Notes: a model not told the origin generated them from the letters alone. A stretch of DNA of 64,000 nt from Verrucomicrobiota bacterium (GCA_023428915.1 JAEYWL010000010.1:3758-67757); one strand, 5' to 3'; positions 37,423-48,100 are shown, counted from the stretch's first letter. Program-made: numbers and translations.

Positions 37423-38070
37423 ATGAAGCAGAAAGTAATCGTACTTATTGGCGCCCCAGGTTCTGGAAAAGGAACGCAAGCCAAGATGTTAAGCCAAGAA
37501 TTCCAGTTACCCCATATTTCTACCGGGGATTTGATGCGTGAAGAAGTAAAAAAAGACTCGCCGCGAGGGCGGGAAATCAAAAGATTTCAGGAAAATGGAT
37601 TATTGGCTCCAGATGAATTTATCGTCGATTTGTTGTTTAATAGAACTTCGCAAAAAGATTGTGAACGGGGTTTTTTATTAGATGGCTTTCCCAGAAAAAT
37701 TTCCCAGGGAGAAATCTTGCAGCAACGCCTCCCTAAGGAAGAAAATGAAGTTATTGCCATCTACTTGCATGTCCATGATGATGTCATCATTGATAGAGCG
37801 GCGCAGCGCAGGACATGCGCGAAGTGCGGGGCAATATATAATCTTAAATCCTCCCCCCCTGCCAATGGTTCTACATGCGATGTCTGTAATGGAGACCTTT
37901 TTCAGCGTGACGATGACCTTCCGGAAGTTGTTAAGCAAAGATTGACTGTCTATCATGAGCAGACAGAACCCCTTATAGAGTACTATAAAAAACAAGGGTG
38001 TTTACATGAAATTGACGGAGAGCAAACACCTGAGGAGGTATACCGGCAGTTGAAAAGCATTATTGGATAA
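37423..38070 (+). CDS. adk: Adenylate kinase (zinc-containing)
   Basis: Interconverts ATP+AMP and 2 ADP. The P-loop LIGAPGSGKGTQA is at 6-18, the AMP site STGDLMREEV is at about 31, and GFLLDGFPRKISQ is at about 82. The LID domain carries a four-Cys zinc site (RTCAKCGAIYN and TCDVCNGDL), as in Gram-positive and chlamydial enzymes. Length 215 is standard. GGAGCGAGA precedes the ATG. Its last 11 bases overlap, in convergent orientation, the 3' end of the PEP-CTERM-like gene. Confidence 0.96.
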   Translation: MKQKVIVLIGAPGSGKGTQAKMLSQEFQLPHISTGDLMREEVKKDSPRGREIKRFQENGLLAPDEFIVDLLFNRTSQKDCERGFLLDGFPRKISQGEILQQRLPKEENEVIAIYLHVHDDVIIDRAAQRRTCAKCGAIYNLKSSPPANGSTCDVCNGDLFQRDDDLPEVVKQRLTVYHEQTEPLIEYYKKQGCLHEIDGEQTPEEVYRQLKSIIG

Positions 38071-39130
38071 ATGGCTTGCTTATTTTGCTGCAAGCTAAGC
38101 TTGATTGGCGTTTCTTTAATAGTGTGATTGCAAACAGAAGGCTGCTAAGCATTAAATAAGTGCTGGGTTCCGGGGCGGGCATAAAATTATTTTGGTCGGC
38201 TGCGAAGCCAGAGAATTCTCCTTGCGTGATATAGGTGCTGCCTTGCAAATTATTTACAATTAAGTTGCCAATTAGGCTGCCGGAGTTAAAGTTAACCAAA
38301 GAATTTGGCGCGAGTATGCTGTAATAGCTGCCGCTTAAAGCCAGATTTGTGGCATTTGGCAAATTAAAGAGAATATTAGATGAGGCGATGCCTCCATTCA
38401 GGGAGCTTGATAAGCTTTTAAGCAGTGTTTGTGTGGGCGTTCCGTCGAGTATATTTATGACTAAAAATGCACTGCTTGGTCCGTTTACTAAATACCCCCA
38501 AGCGTTATTAATTTGACTGAGAGTTAAATTGATAACATTTCTGCCTGAAAGCAGATTGCTAATCTGCAGCTGTCCAAAGTTGTTAGTCACAGTTGCGGTT
38601 GGAGAAAGTGCTCCCCAAAAACTGCTTGCTGATTGAAAATACTGTTTTACATATTGTAAATTTTGCGAGGGCGTATAAGGCACATTTGATTGAATTAATC
38701 CTGTTATTGTCAAGTTAGAGCTATTATTTCCGGTTAAAGTGGCGCTTCCCACTATTTGACCGAAGCCGCCTTGTAAATTCCCCCCTGAAACTATATTTCC
38801 TTGAATGGATACGGAGCTTAAATTAACTGTATTGGCGGCTTCAATTCCTCCATATGCAGAAGAGCCCCCATTTATTGTCACTGAACCGCCTGAATAAATT
38901 GAATAAGGTGAGTAAGGGTGGGAAGCTTGGGCGCTAAAACTAGTGAAATAACTGTTTCCTAATGAACCCGTAATCCCTTCTACGCCATTTCCATATGGAA
39001 TAGATGATGTGCCAATTTGACCTTTTGCAAAAACGTTATACTGATAGGGTTGCACAATTGCGGCAAAAACAGAGGCATTTAAGGAAAAGATTGTTATACA
39101 AATTACTAATAATAATTTTATTATATTCAT
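38060..39130 (-). CDS. Exported choice-of-anchor-A-like protein with PEP-CTERM-like C-terminus
   Basis: A 356-residue exported protein: signal peptide at 1-24 (IIKLLLVICITIFSLNASVFA), then a Ser/Asn/Gly-rich beta region resembling the choice-of-anchor A domain (IYSGGSVTINGGSSAYGG, and near the end YSILAPNSLVNFNSG, LIGNLIVNNLQ, YITQGEFSGF). The C-terminus has PEPSTYL (320-326), a hydrophobic helix (about 327-338) and the basic cluster KKR (339-341), the three parts of a PEP-CTERM sorting signal. Unusually, about 15 residues follow the basic cluster. PEP-CTERM proteins need an exosortase, not seen in this window. Finding one in Chlamydiota is unexpected. Confidence 0.7.
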   Translation of the reverse strand: MNIIKLLLVICITIFSLNASVFAAIVQPYQYNVFAKGQIGTSSIPYGNGVEGITGSLGNSYFTSFSAQASHPYSPYSIYSGGSVTINGGSSAYGGIEAANTVNLSSVSIQGNIVSGGNLQGGFGQIVGSATLTGNNSSNLTITGLIQSNVPYTPSQNLQYVKQYFQSASSFWGALSPTATVTNNFGQLQISNLLSGRNVINLTLSQINNAWGYLVNGPSSAFLVINILDGTPTQTLLKSLSSSLNGGIASSNILFNLPNATNLALSGSYYSILAPNSLVNFNSGSLIGNLIVNNLQGSTYITQGEFSGFAADQNNFMPAPEPSTYLMLSSLLFAITLLKKRQSSLACSKISKPFIQ

Positions 39131-39202
39131 ACAAGTTTATTTTATTAAAAACTCCTCCTATTATAAAAATAACTTTTTTTAATAAAAAAGTCAAATTAAT
39201 AT

Positions 39203-39273
39203 TTTAAAACCCGGCTTGCTACCTTCTAAGAGCTCAAATCTGACTCTTAGAAGGTAGCAAGCCGGGTTTTAAA
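39203..39273. terminator. Large hairpin with perfect 30-bp arms
   Basis: Arms 39203-39232 and 39244-39273 are exact reverse complements around an 11-base loop. Part of the arm (AAGGTAGCAAGCCGGGTTT) recurs with one change at about 17819-17838. It could serve as a terminator for flanking genes or be a dispersed palindromic repeat. The rest of the 39131-39347 gap is AT-rich and empty. Confidence 0.6.
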
Positions 39274-39347
39274 CCATGAGTGATAAAGCAGTCGAGATCT
39301 ACAAGTAGGATATTTAACAAGGAGGGAAAGGTATTTAAAACAACTCT

Positions 39348-40274
39348 CTATTTCTTTTTATTTTTTCTTATGAAATCGCTTAATAGCGATCTGGAAAAAA
39401 TGTAGTGTTTTTTTAGATCTGCGACAGTGAGCAGTCCGGCACTGGCTAAAGCTTTTGCGATTTCTTCTTTAATCAATGCAGGATTGTAATGGTTGACAGA
39501 GTCAATTAAGCCGCTGTTAACATAATCTTCCGGATGCAAGATTTGAAGCTTATATAGACCTTCGATGGCTGGATCATCATTGGAAAGTTTTTCATTGCCA
39601 TGGTTATCAAAAATAGAACCTAACTTATCTTGGAGAAGAGCGAAAAGGCCATTGCATGGATCAACGTTATAGCCAATGGTCTCATGCCTAATGCGGTATA
39701 AGCGTTCTTTTTGTACTGAAAATCTCTCTACTATGCTGCTAATATCGTGCAGCCAAGCAATACTAAGGCAGCGGCTCAATAGTAAATCTAATTGCTCAAA
39801 TGTGTCTGCCAGTAATTGAAATTTATGTAATATCTTTGATAGATCTGAGCTATTTATATCAGATGGAATGATATCGAGAATTGCTTGCTGTTCTTTTTCA
39901 ATAGAATCAACCCAAAGCTGCTCCTGTTTTTCGATATAGTGTTCCACAAAAAGCAGTTGGTGCTGCATACTTTCTTTTAGAGGGGAATGACGCAACTCTG
40001 TTAACAGCACTTCATCTTTAATTACCAATTCTCTAAAGACCGGAGAAGGCAATCTAATAAAAAAGTAGTGAAGCTGTTCTGGCGAGGCTTGTCCGTCGCG
40101 CAAGACTAGCTCAGCTAGAGCTGCTGAGCTATGCTCTCCAACTGTTTCGAAGTGTTGAATTTCGCTTAACCGCGAAACAAACTGCCTTAGCTCTGCTTTA
40201 TCTTTTATTGAGTGGCTGCTCATAAATGACTTTATAGAAGCATCGTCGAGTGGTTTGGCTTTTTGCGAAGTCAT
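39348..40274 (-). CDS. Hypothetical protein downstream of htpX
   Basis: A 308-residue soluble helical protein, unrecognised. ATG 40274 (MTSQKAKPLDD) has an AAGGAACGC site just upstream; the open frame continues to 40343 inside htpX but without a start signal. The sequence is rich in Leu, Glu, Ser and Lys with no membrane segment. It begins seven bases past the htpX stop and is therefore probably cotranscribed. A late segment (IEGLYKLQILHPEDYVNSGLID) and a Lys-rich tail (RKNKKK) are the only notable features. Confidence 0.6.
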   Translation of the reverse strand: MTSQKAKPLDDASIKSFMSSHSIKDKAELRQFVSRLSEIQHFETVGEHSSAALAELVLRDGQASPEQLHYFFIRLPSPVFRELVIKDEVLLTELRHSPLKESMQHQLLFVEHYIEKQEQLWVDSIEKEQQAILDIIPSDINSSDLSKILHKFQLLADTFEQLDLLLSRCLSIAWLHDISSIVERFSVQKERLYRIRHETIGYNVDPCNGLFALLQDKLGSIFDNHGNEKLSNDDPAIEGLYKLQILHPEDYVNSGLIDSVNHYNPALIKEEIAKALASAGLLTVADLKKHYIFSRSLLSDFIRKNKKK

Positions 40275-40281
40275 GCGTTCC

Positions 40282-41193
40282 TTATCTAGATCTTGAGTTT
40301 TGTAAACGTTCAATTCTTTCTGCAAGCGGAGGGTGTGTGGCAAAAAGATTTAATACACCTTTGGTATTTGAAATCTTAAAAGCTTGAAAAGCCGGTTGCT
40401 CCGTGCGTTCATCTTTCACTTCGATATTGCGCTGCAATGCCTTCAACGCATTGATCATTTTTTCGCGGCCAGCTAATTCTGCTCCGCCTTTATCCGCCCT
40501 AAATTCGCGAAAACGCGAATAGAAAGCAATTACAATCGAACCTAAAATCATAAAAACGATTTCGAACACAAATACGAGTATATAGTAAAAACCTGTTGAC
40601 GCTAATCCACTTTCTGATCTGTCGCGCATGCCTGAAACAACATAGGCGAGTACTCTTGCTAAAAACATAACAAAAGCGTTGATTACTCCTTGCAGTAACG
40701 TCATTGTGACCATATCGCCATTGGCGATGTGGGCAATTTCATGGCCGAGCACTCCTTCTAACTCATCGCGATTCATCCGTTGCAATAAACCAGAAGAGAC
40801 TGCAACTAGAGAGCTTCTCTTGGTAGCTCCAGTTGCAAAAGCATTGAGTTCCGGTGATTGGTAGATGCCAACTTCGGGCATATCGGATAGCCTGGCCTTT
40901 TGAGCCAGATTGTAAACTATATCAAGCAATTGCCTTAAGCCAGGATCGTTTGTATTAGGATCTATGATTTGTACGCCCATTAACCATTTTGCCATGACCT
41001 TAGAAAGCAGCAAGGAAATGAAAGCGCCGCCCATACCCCAGATAAAACAGAAAATCATCAGAGATTGGTAATTAATTCCATGCTGACTCAAGAAGGGTTG
41101 AACATGAAAAATCGATAGAATAAATGAAATCGTAATGACGACCAGGAAGTTAACCAGTAAGAACAGAATTACCCGTTTAGCAATTGCAAACAT
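40282..41193 (-). CDS. htpX: Membrane metalloprotease HtpX
   Basis: An M48 zinc protease of the inner membrane that degrades misfolded membrane proteins. Two N-terminal helices (about 8-28 and 40-62), the zinc motif GHEIAHIANGD (about 144-154), two more helices (about 160-215) and the third ligand region FREFRADKGGAELAG (Glu, about 225) match the family. Length (303) is usual. The C-terminus ATHPPLAERIERLQ is the conserved HtpX end. Encoded ahead of an unknown gene on the same strand. Confidence 0.94.
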   Translation of the reverse strand: MFAIAKRVILFLLVNFLVVITISFILSIFHVQPFLSQHGINYQSLMIFCFIWGMGGAFISLLLSKVMAKWLMGVQIIDPNTNDPGLRQLLDIVYNLAQKARLSDMPEVGIYQSPELNAFATGATKRSSLVAVSSGLLQRMNRDELEGVLGHEIAHIANGDMVTMTLLQGVINAFVMFLARVLAYVVSGMRDRSESGLASTGFYYILVFVFEIVFMILGSIVIAFYSRFREFRADKGGAELAGREKMINALKALQRNIEVKDERTEQPAFQAFKISNTKGVLNLFATHPPLAERIERLQNSRSR

Positions 41194-41259
41194 GTGCCCT
41201 CCTCATGAAAAAGAACTAAATTCTATTGTATGCGATTTATAAAGGTTTTGCAAGAGCGT

Positions 41260-41457
41260 CTACCTTTTATCGATGTCGCAGGAATTTTTGCCAAGCATTT
41301 GATAGAGGACGCACCAGCCTCGGATAGCTTCAAAAAAGACAAACAAGGATGCGAGAAGCAATAACCAGCTCCAAAAATAGTACGCTAGCCCTAATAGGAG
41401 AATAGCTAAAATAAAACGGACCCAGCGGCCTAGGTTATTGATATTGGGTTTAAACAT
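41260..41457 (-). CDS. DUF2892/YgaP-like small membrane protein
   Basis: A 65-residue protein from ATG 41457 (MFKPNINNLGRW) with a GGTGG-like site upstream. The pattern NxxxxxRxVRFILAILLLGLAYYF, then a second hydrophobic stretch, then FFEAIRGWCVLYQMLGKNSC, is that of the DUF2892 two-helix membrane domain found in YgaP-type proteins. In YgaP it is joined to a rhodanese domain; here it is alone. Cys residues after the second helix are conserved in the family. Role unknown; possibly membrane sulfur or redox handling. Confidence 0.7.
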   Translation of the reverse strand: MFKPNINNLGRWVRFILAILLLGLAYYFWSWLLLLASLFVFFEAIRGWCVLYQMLGKNSCDIDKR

Positions 41458-41631
41458 GATTACCACCAAGATTGTTATGCTTCATTTTGTTGACAAATTA
41501 AGGTAAATTAGGTTATTAAAAAACATCTTTTATTATTTCGCGACTTTAATTTCCTGGATTGAGTCAAATTCTTTTAGAAAGTCGCACTCAAGGCCAAGGG
41601 TTTACAACAACACAAACATTAAAGGATAACC

Positions 41632-43722
41632 ATGATTGAAAATGCCTATGGATTTGTCATCGGTTGCGGTATTTTAGCTCTGCTCTTTGGCATCTATCTA
41701 ATCCGTTCCGTGCTCAAATTGAGTCCCGGTAGCGAACAGATGCAAAAAATCGCCTCTGCAATTCAAGAGGGTGCAACAGCTTACCTCAATCGCCAATACC
41801 AAATGATTACGCTAGTGGGAATTGTAATTTTTGCCCTCTTAAGCTGGAGGCTTGGCCTGTATGTGGGTGTAGGATTTCTTATCGGCTCTGTCTTGTCAGG
41901 GTTGGCTGGCTATATTGGAATGAACGTTTCTGTACGTTCAAACTCCCGTACCGCTGAGTCTGCTAAACAAGGGTTAGCGCCTGCATTATCAGTAGCGTTT
42001 AAAGCAGGAGCAGTAACTGGCTTGCTCGTAGTTAGCTTAGCTCTAATCGGAATCACCTCCTATTTAATCTTCTTAAAAAATGCTAATCTGCCTTTAAGGG
42101 TAATATTAGAGGCTTTAGTTGCGCTAGGTTTTGGTGCGTCCCTGATCTCTATTTTTGCTCGTCTCGGGGGCGGCATCTTCACAAAAGGTGCTGATGTCGG
42201 TGCAGATCTTGTTGGTAAAATTGAAGCTGGCATTCCTGAGGATGACCCACGCAACCCTGCGGTAATTGCCGATAATGTAGGCGACAACGTTGGTGATTGT
42301 GCAGGCATGGCGGCCGACTTGTTTGAGACTTATGTAGTTACAATCGTTGGTACTATGCTGCTGGCCGGTATTTATTTTACAGGCGATATGTTAAATCTCA
42401 TGATGCTTTACCCGCTATTAATCGGGGGAGTATGCATGGTTTGTACAGTGCTGGGAACTTACTTTGTGCGTTTAGGTAAAAGCAATAATATCATGGGAGC
42501 GCTCTATAAGGGCTTTTTAGCGACAGCGCTGTTATCGATTGTGGCTATTATCGGCATGACTCATTTCTTAATTGGTTTTGATAGCGCGATTCAAGAAAAG
42601 GGACTGGCTTTTACCGGTAAGAATCTTATTTACTGCGCCTTGACAGGATTAGCTGTCACTGGCTTGCTTATGTGGATTACAGAGTATTACACTTCAACTC
42701 GTTATCGCCCTGTTATGAGCATTTCCAGTTCATCTATAACTGGACATGCCACTAACATTATCCAGGGCTTAGCCGTATCAATGGAAGCTACAGCATTGCC
42801 TGTAATTGTAATTTGCTTGGGCATTCTCGTAAGCTTTTTAAATGCCGGATTGTTTGGCGTGGCTATTGCGGCAACCTCAATGCTTGCATTGGCAGGCATG
42901 GTTGTAGCATTGGATGCTTATGGGCCTGTTACTGACAATGCTGGCGGTATAGCAGAAATGTCCGGCATGCCATCAGATATCCGTAAAACTACTGACGCTT
43001 TAGATGCCGTTGGCAATACCACTAAGGCAGTAACAAAGGGATATGCAATTGGTTCTGCAGGCCTTGCAGCGCTTGTGCTGTTTACAGCCTTCATTGAAGA
43101 CTTAACGCACTATTTCCCCAATGTAAAAGTCAGTTTTGAGCTGCAAGACCCATATGTTGTTATCGGCCTATTTATTGGCGGGCTGCTGCCGTACCTTTTT
43201 GGTTCCATGAGCATGATGGCTGTCGGCCGCGCTGCAGGTTCTGTAGTTGTGGAAGTGCGCCGTCAATTTAGGGAAATCAAAGGCATTATGGAAGGGACTG
43301 CAAAACCTGATTATAGCCGGGCTGTCGACCTCTTGACAAAAGCTGCCATTAAAGAAATGGTGCTGCCATCATTGCTTCCTGTTGCAGCCCCAATTGTGGC
43401 TTACTTTTTGGTGTATGCAGTGGTTGGACAATCTGAGGCATTTACTGTGCTTGGCTCTATGCTCTTAGGCGTGGTAGTTACTGGTTTATTTGTAGCTATT
43501 TCCATGACTTCTGGCGGAGGCGCCTGGGACAATGCTAAAAAGCAGATTGAAGACGGGCATCATGGCGGCAAAGGTTCAGAGGCGCATAAAGCTGCCGTTA
43601 CCGGCGACACAGTCGGCGACCCTTACAAGGATACTGCAGGCCCTGCAATCAATCCGATGATTAAGATCGCCAACATTGTGGCATTGCTATTGCTAGCCTT
43701 GCTATCTTCAGGAGCTCACTAA
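41632..43722 (+). CDS. hppA: Proton-translocating membrane pyrophosphatase (K+-independent type)
   Basis: Couples PPi hydrolysis to H+ export. About 15-16 membrane helices over 696 residues; PPi-binding motifs [22 protein letters not shown] (in parts, about 185-206), [19 protein letters not shown], and C-terminal [19 protein letters not shown] are intact. The diagnostic segment reads [10 protein letters not shown] (about 460), with Lys where K+-dependent enzymes have Ala, which supports a K+-independent H+ pump. Alternatives (Na+ pumps) are K+-dependent and so less likely. ATG 41632 follows an AAAGGA site. A terminator follows the stop. Confidence 0.95.
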   Translation: MIENAYGFVIGCGILALLFGIYLIRSVLKLSPGSEQMQKIASAIQEGATAYLNRQYQMITLVGIVIFALLSWRLGLYVGVGFLIGSVLSGLAGYIGMNVSVRSNSRTAESAKQGLAPALSVAFKAGAVTGLLVVSLALIGITSYLIFLKNANLPLRVILEALVALGFGASLISIFARLGGGIFTKGADVGADLVGKIEAGIPEDDPRNPAVIADNVGDNVGDCAGMAADLFETYVVTIVGTMLLAGIYFTGDMLNLMMLYPLLIGGVCMVCTVLGTYFVRLGKSNNIMGALYKGFLATALLSIVAIIGMTHFLIGFDSAIQEKGLAFTGKNLIYCALTGLAVTGLLMWITEYYTSTRYRPVMSISSSSITGHATNIIQGLAVSMEATALPVIVICLGILVSFLNAGLFGVAIAATSMLALAGMVVALDAYGPVTDNAGGIAEMSGMPSDIRKTTDALDAVGNTTKAVTKGYAIGSAGLAALVLFTAFIEDLTHYFPNVKVSFELQDPYVVIGLFIGGLLPYLFGSMSMMAVGRAAGSVVVEVRRQFREIKGIMEGTAKPDYSRAVDLLTKAAIKEMVLPSLLPVAAPIVAYFLVYAVVGQSEAFTVLGSMLLGVVVTGLFVAISMTSGGGAWDNAKKQIEDGHHGGKGSEAHKAAVTGDTVGDPYKDTAGPAINPMIKIANIVALLLLALLSSGAH

Positions 43723-43725
43723 GCT

Positions 43726-43762
43726 AAAAGGATCTTGCGCTACAGCGTTAAGGTCCTTTTTT
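43726..43762 (+). terminator. Intrinsic terminator of hppA
   Basis: AAAAGGATCTT (43726-43736) pairs with AAGGTCCTTTT (43750-43760) with one G-U pair and runs into T residues. A second GC-rich inverted repeat (GTGCCC...GGGCAC, about 43767-43791) follows, lying between the convergent hppA and ftsL-like genes. Confidence 0.7.
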
Positions 43763-43807
43763 CCCGTGCCCGCGTGCGGGCATGGGCACGAAATGATAGT
43801 GAGAAGC

Positions 43808-44080
43808 TTATTCTATAATCTTAACATCCTTGTTCAAGGGATGTTTAAGATGTCCAAATTCAGGATTGCGCGAAAGCTCCATTAAGTGAATTGGGCTTTC
43901 AAATCTTTCAATTTCATAAACCAGCGCAGTGTTTTCATCCTGCAAGGCTTTTACTTCTTTTGCAATGAGCGGAATTTTTAAACGTAATTCGGTGATTTCA
44001 TTTTGTTTGTCGATCACCATTGAAAGTGTCAAACAGGCTAAAGCTATGCAAATCAATAGGCGTATAGATAAAAATTTCAT
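43808..44080 (-). CDS. ftsL: FtsL-like division protein
   Basis: A 90-residue bitopic protein: one N-terminal membrane helix (about 4-22), then a short coiled coil (EITELRLKIPLIAKEVKALQDENTALVYEIERF) and a conserved-looking end ESPIHLMELSRNPEFGHLKHP. Size, topology and position directly after rsmH match FtsL of the division cluster and its chlamydial counterpart. FtsL works with FtsB/FtsQ to activate septal PBP. It overlaps rsmH by four bases (ATGA). The usual next gene, the septal transpeptidase ftsI/pbp3, is absent here; hppA comes in from the other side. Confidence 0.75.
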   Translation of the reverse strand: MKFLSIRLLICIALACLTLSMVIDKQNEITELRLKIPLIAKEVKALQDENTALVYEIERFESPIHLMELSRNPEFGHLKHPLNKDVKIIE

Positions 44081-45018
44081 AGCTTTTGCACTATTCGCAG
44101 TTTTGCACTGCGGCTTCTTGGGTTTAGAGCTAATTCTTCCTCGCTAGCGGTAATCGGCTTTGTAGTAAGCAGTTTTACAATTGGTTGTTTGTCTTGAAAC
44201 ACGCCGGCAATTCCTGAAGTCGTTTCCTTGTCGCTTGCAGCATATCTAAAGGCATTTTTAACAATTCTATCTTCCAGGCTATGAAAGCTAATGATACCGA
44301 GCATCCCTTTTGGCGCTAATGCATCGATAGCTGCCGGTATTAATTCCGTTAAAGAATGCAGTTCTTCATTTACCGCTATGCGCAAGGCTTGAAAAGTCAG
44401 CGTTAAAGGGTGGATTGATTTTTTCTTTACGTAATAGGGAAAAGAGGGCAGCAATAACTCGGATAACTGTTTTGTGCTCACAATGCGCTGCTGCTCTCTT
44501 CCTTTGACGATAGTTTTTGCGATCATTCTCCAAAGGGGTTCTTCACCGTAATTGCGCAAAATTTTGCCTAGCTCTTCAAAAGACCATTCATTAACGATAA
44601 TTTCAGCTGTTAGAAATCCTTCGCGATTCATTCTCATGTCCAATGGGCCGTCATGCATAAAACTAAAACCGCGTTCAGCTTGGTCAAACTGCATTGAGGA
44701 AACTCCTATGTCAAATAACATGCCGTCGAAACGATTAGCCGGCAGATTTGGCAACAAATGCTTTAGGTTTTTAAAATTGTCATGGCAAAAATGAAGCTTT
44801 CCTTCCCAGGGTGACAATCTTTCTCGAGAAATCGCCAATGCGGAAAGATCCTGGTCTATGCCAACCAAGAGTTGAATTTCCGGATGATGTTCTAATACAG
44901 CTTCTGCGTGGCCGCCTGCACCAAGGGTGCCATCCAAATAAGTTTTAAGATAAGATTGTTCCAATGCTGCAATCCATTCATTGCAAAGTACAGAAAGATG
45001 CGGATAGGGCGGGGGCAT
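44077..45018 (-). CDS. rsmH: 16S rRNA (cytosine(1402)-N(4))-methyltransferase
   Basis: SAM-dependent RsmH (MraW), methylating C1402 in the ribosomal P site. Motifs: HLSVLCNEWIAAL, YLDGTLGAGGHAEAVLE (SAM loop, about 24-40), GIDQDLSALAIS, DGMLFDIGVSSMQFDQAERGFSF (in parts, about 100-122), FQALRIAVNEEL and GIISFHSLEDRIVKNAF. Length 313 is standard. It is followed by an ftsL-like gene with ATGA overlap, a remnant of the division and cell-wall cluster. Confidence 0.96.
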   Translation of the reverse strand: MPPPYPHLSVLCNEWIAALEQSYLKTYLDGTLGAGGHAEAVLEHHPEIQLLVGIDQDLSALAISRERLSPWEGKLHFCHDNFKNLKHLLPNLPANRFDGMLFDIGVSSMQFDQAERGFSFMHDGPLDMRMNREGFLTAEIIVNEWSFEELGKILRNYGEEPLWRMIAKTIVKGREQQRIVSTKQLSELLLPSFPYYVKKKSIHPLTLTFQALRIAVNEELHSLTELIPAAIDALAPKGMLGIISFHSLEDRIVKNAFRYAASDKETTSGIAGVFQDKQPIVKLLTTKPITASEEELALNPRSRSAKLRIVQKL

Positions 45019-45169
45019 ACAGAGTATCCTTTCGTAAAAAATCTAGAATTATTCTAGAGAGTATAAAAAAAATAAGATAGTAAAAAATATATACAAGTTT
45101 TTTGTTTGATTTTAAAAATCGACTCTTTTTGATAATCTTTTTAAGTTATTAATAATTGGATAATAAATT

Positions 45170-48100
45170 ATGCAAGTCCGAAAAAGCCTCGATGCAACGA
45201 ACTGGCAGCTTATTGAAGAGCCGCCAAAGTTGCCCCCAAAGATAAAACGTCCTTGTCCTTATTCAGAGCGCAAGGGTGATTTGGTCGCCCATCGTTTTAG
45301 AGGAGCAGGCGTCTACACAGCAGAAGATGAGCTGCAAGAGCAGCATTTAGCAAAATCCATTATTCCTTTAGAGGGTGAAGGTGTTTTCTATCTTACACGT
45401 CAATTGTTTGAAAAGCACACGAGTACTGTACAAGTACTGCTTTCGCAGCTTAAACTTGATAATGGGAACTGGCAAGGTGAAAAAGAAATAGTCTATACCT
45501 GGTCGCCTATTGGCTTGTTGCTGTATCTTTTATTTGAATTTCCTAATATTTCTATTTCTGTAAAAGGGTCTATCGTCCGCAAAGCTCAAGCTTGTAATAA
45601 TAACAATTGGTATAGATGTTTTGTAGATACTCTATTTCCTAATTTGTCTTTACAGCTGCCAAGCAGTGTCTTTACACGTGAAGCCTCTCTTAGTCCATTA
45701 TGTAAACATGACGTAGATGTGAGCATTAAAGCAGAAAGTGCTGCCGAGGAAGAAGCGCTGGCAACTTTATTTGTTCACTATATTGCAATGCGATGTTTTG
45801 ATGAAAGCAATATTCCCATTGCGGTCTGCACCCAGCTGCCTAAGCAAGCGCCTTTATTTGAGAACTATAAACCAATAAGGCCAAATGGGCTCGTTTCAAA
45901 AAGTCACTGTACTTTGATATCAGTAGCGGGTGTGGACCAATATGGTCTTATTCGGAATATTGATGCCGTGATTAGCAGTTTTCTCGACCCTGGATTTTTA
46001 GCAACTCACGATAATGCGGCATTGCTTCTTGAACTCCTTGATTTGGCAAAAATGATCCTCCAAGAAAATCCTGGCTTAATGGTTTTGCCAAAACGTCAAA
46101 GATATGAAAAATTAGGCGAGCTATTAAGGAAAAAATTTCCAACAAGTTTACAGCTAATAGGGGAAGCTGGTTCCCCAAAACAGGCCGTTTGTTCACAACT
46201 GACGCGTAGATATGCTATCGAAGAGTTGGAGAAGCGCAACGGCAAAGTCTGTTTTGAAATTTACTACTTAGCTACACGCGACCGCTTATGTGATACAGTC
46301 GGAGCGGGGGTCTATCTTTTAAAGAGGATATTTTTTGAAGCCCAAAAGAATAGAAAATTTGAGTATTACCTGGGATTATGCAGAACTGTAATGGGCAATC
46401 ATCACATTCATACGAGCCCTTTAAATTTCCTATGCTATGGGTTTACCTGTTGTGCTTATCTTGAAGAGGCTAGGGTAAACTGTGAAGTTGCTGTTGATGA
46501 AGCCTTTATTAATGATATTTGGGAAAACTTTTTTTCCTTTAGGATACTTTCTAAAGATTTAAGAGCATCTTTAATTACATATTTTGAGTCTGCCACCAAA
46601 AACAGCAGCAATTTAATGCAATTAATTTACAAAGCTAGTACAGAAGGTTTTTCCTTTAGGCGTTTGCTATTTCTGGTAAAATTACGGGGCTTATTTGAAT
46701 TGCTCAAAACGCAAAATGATTTGGGGGTAATGCTTACATTCCAGTGCGGCGACAATTGCATACAAATTCCTGTATGGGACGAAAAGGGGACTTGCACTTT
46801 GATCGTCCCATTTATTAAGGCCGCCGATTTTGAAAATTGGAGAGCAGAGGAGTTTGCTGCATTTCACACAGATCAGTTAAATATTTTAACTACAGTACCT
46901 GCTCAGTCTACTCCTGACTTTTCCAATCAACCCCAATTAGTCCGCAATGCAGAGAAAATGCGGCAATTTGATTGGGAATCACTTATTGAATCGCTTGAGC
47001 AAGTCAGCTTAATATCACCATTACCTATACAGATAGTGTGCAAAAAACTTCTTATTTATATTTTTGTACATCAACAAGAAAATCTCTCGATAAAGAAATT
47101 TCTTTGCGCATTTCCAAGCCTATTTTTTGAAACTGATTTCTTGCCAGTATTAGAAAAGTTTTCTGCTGCAAAAAGCATTGCAAATTTAATCGATTTTTGT
47201 GATGCAAATAAAAAGATTACATCGAATAAAGCTCTTATATTTAATTACTTAAATTGGCTTTCAGGGCAAGAAACTGAAGTTGTTGCTGAAGTTATTTTAA
47301 CTATTTTTAAGAGGAATCATAATATTTTTTCTGCCAATAAACTAAAAGAGTACATTTGCAATGTTTGCAAAAAAAATAGTCTATTGGCACTAAAGTTGTT
47401 CTTGTGCATGCATGAGCAAAAAAAATTTAAACCGGCAATCGAACTAGAATTAGCGGAATATATTTTTGGGCAGAGAGAACGATTAGTTGAAAATGAATTG
47501 AATGAGTTCTATTGCTTACTGCTACCATTTCTTCATAAAAAATGCCATAGAGTGGATCCACAAAAATATAGTGAGGAAAATCGCTCAGTTAGAAGATTTA
47601 TTGAAACAATTTTTTCGGCGAGTTATTGCACGGCCCCTGATGAATTTCTCTATAGTTTAGCATGCGAGGGCTTAAGGCACGATTGTTTAACCTCTTTTTC
47701 GCGAGTTGCGGAATACCTAGATAGACGGCTAGAAAGATTGATTTCTCAGCAAGCAAGGCAATTATCAAATCTAATTCGCTGTTTACAATTAATTGTTACA
47801 TACAAATTGGATCCTTTACCGCTTTTTAGAAGCAAATGGGAAAGAGTAAAAATGCAAGTCACTACTCTATTATTGCATACTTACTCAAAAGAAGAGGCTC
47901 AAAATATTTTAAACACGATTTTTTATGAGCCTGAAAAAGTTATCGAAGTCGATGAAAAGGACTTATTAGAATTATTTACAGCGAACAATTATGAAGGAAT
48001 TTACAGAATAGTAAATTTACAGAGATTTACTATTTTAGATGACAGTAGAAAACTTTATTGGCTTGAGACCTTTGCCCAGCTTCCTGTATGTAGTGGCAGT

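Noticed and set aside
43764..43795. GC-rich inverted repeat after hppA as a riboswitch
   Set aside because: It lies downstream of both convergent genes, so it is more simply a terminator or repeat.
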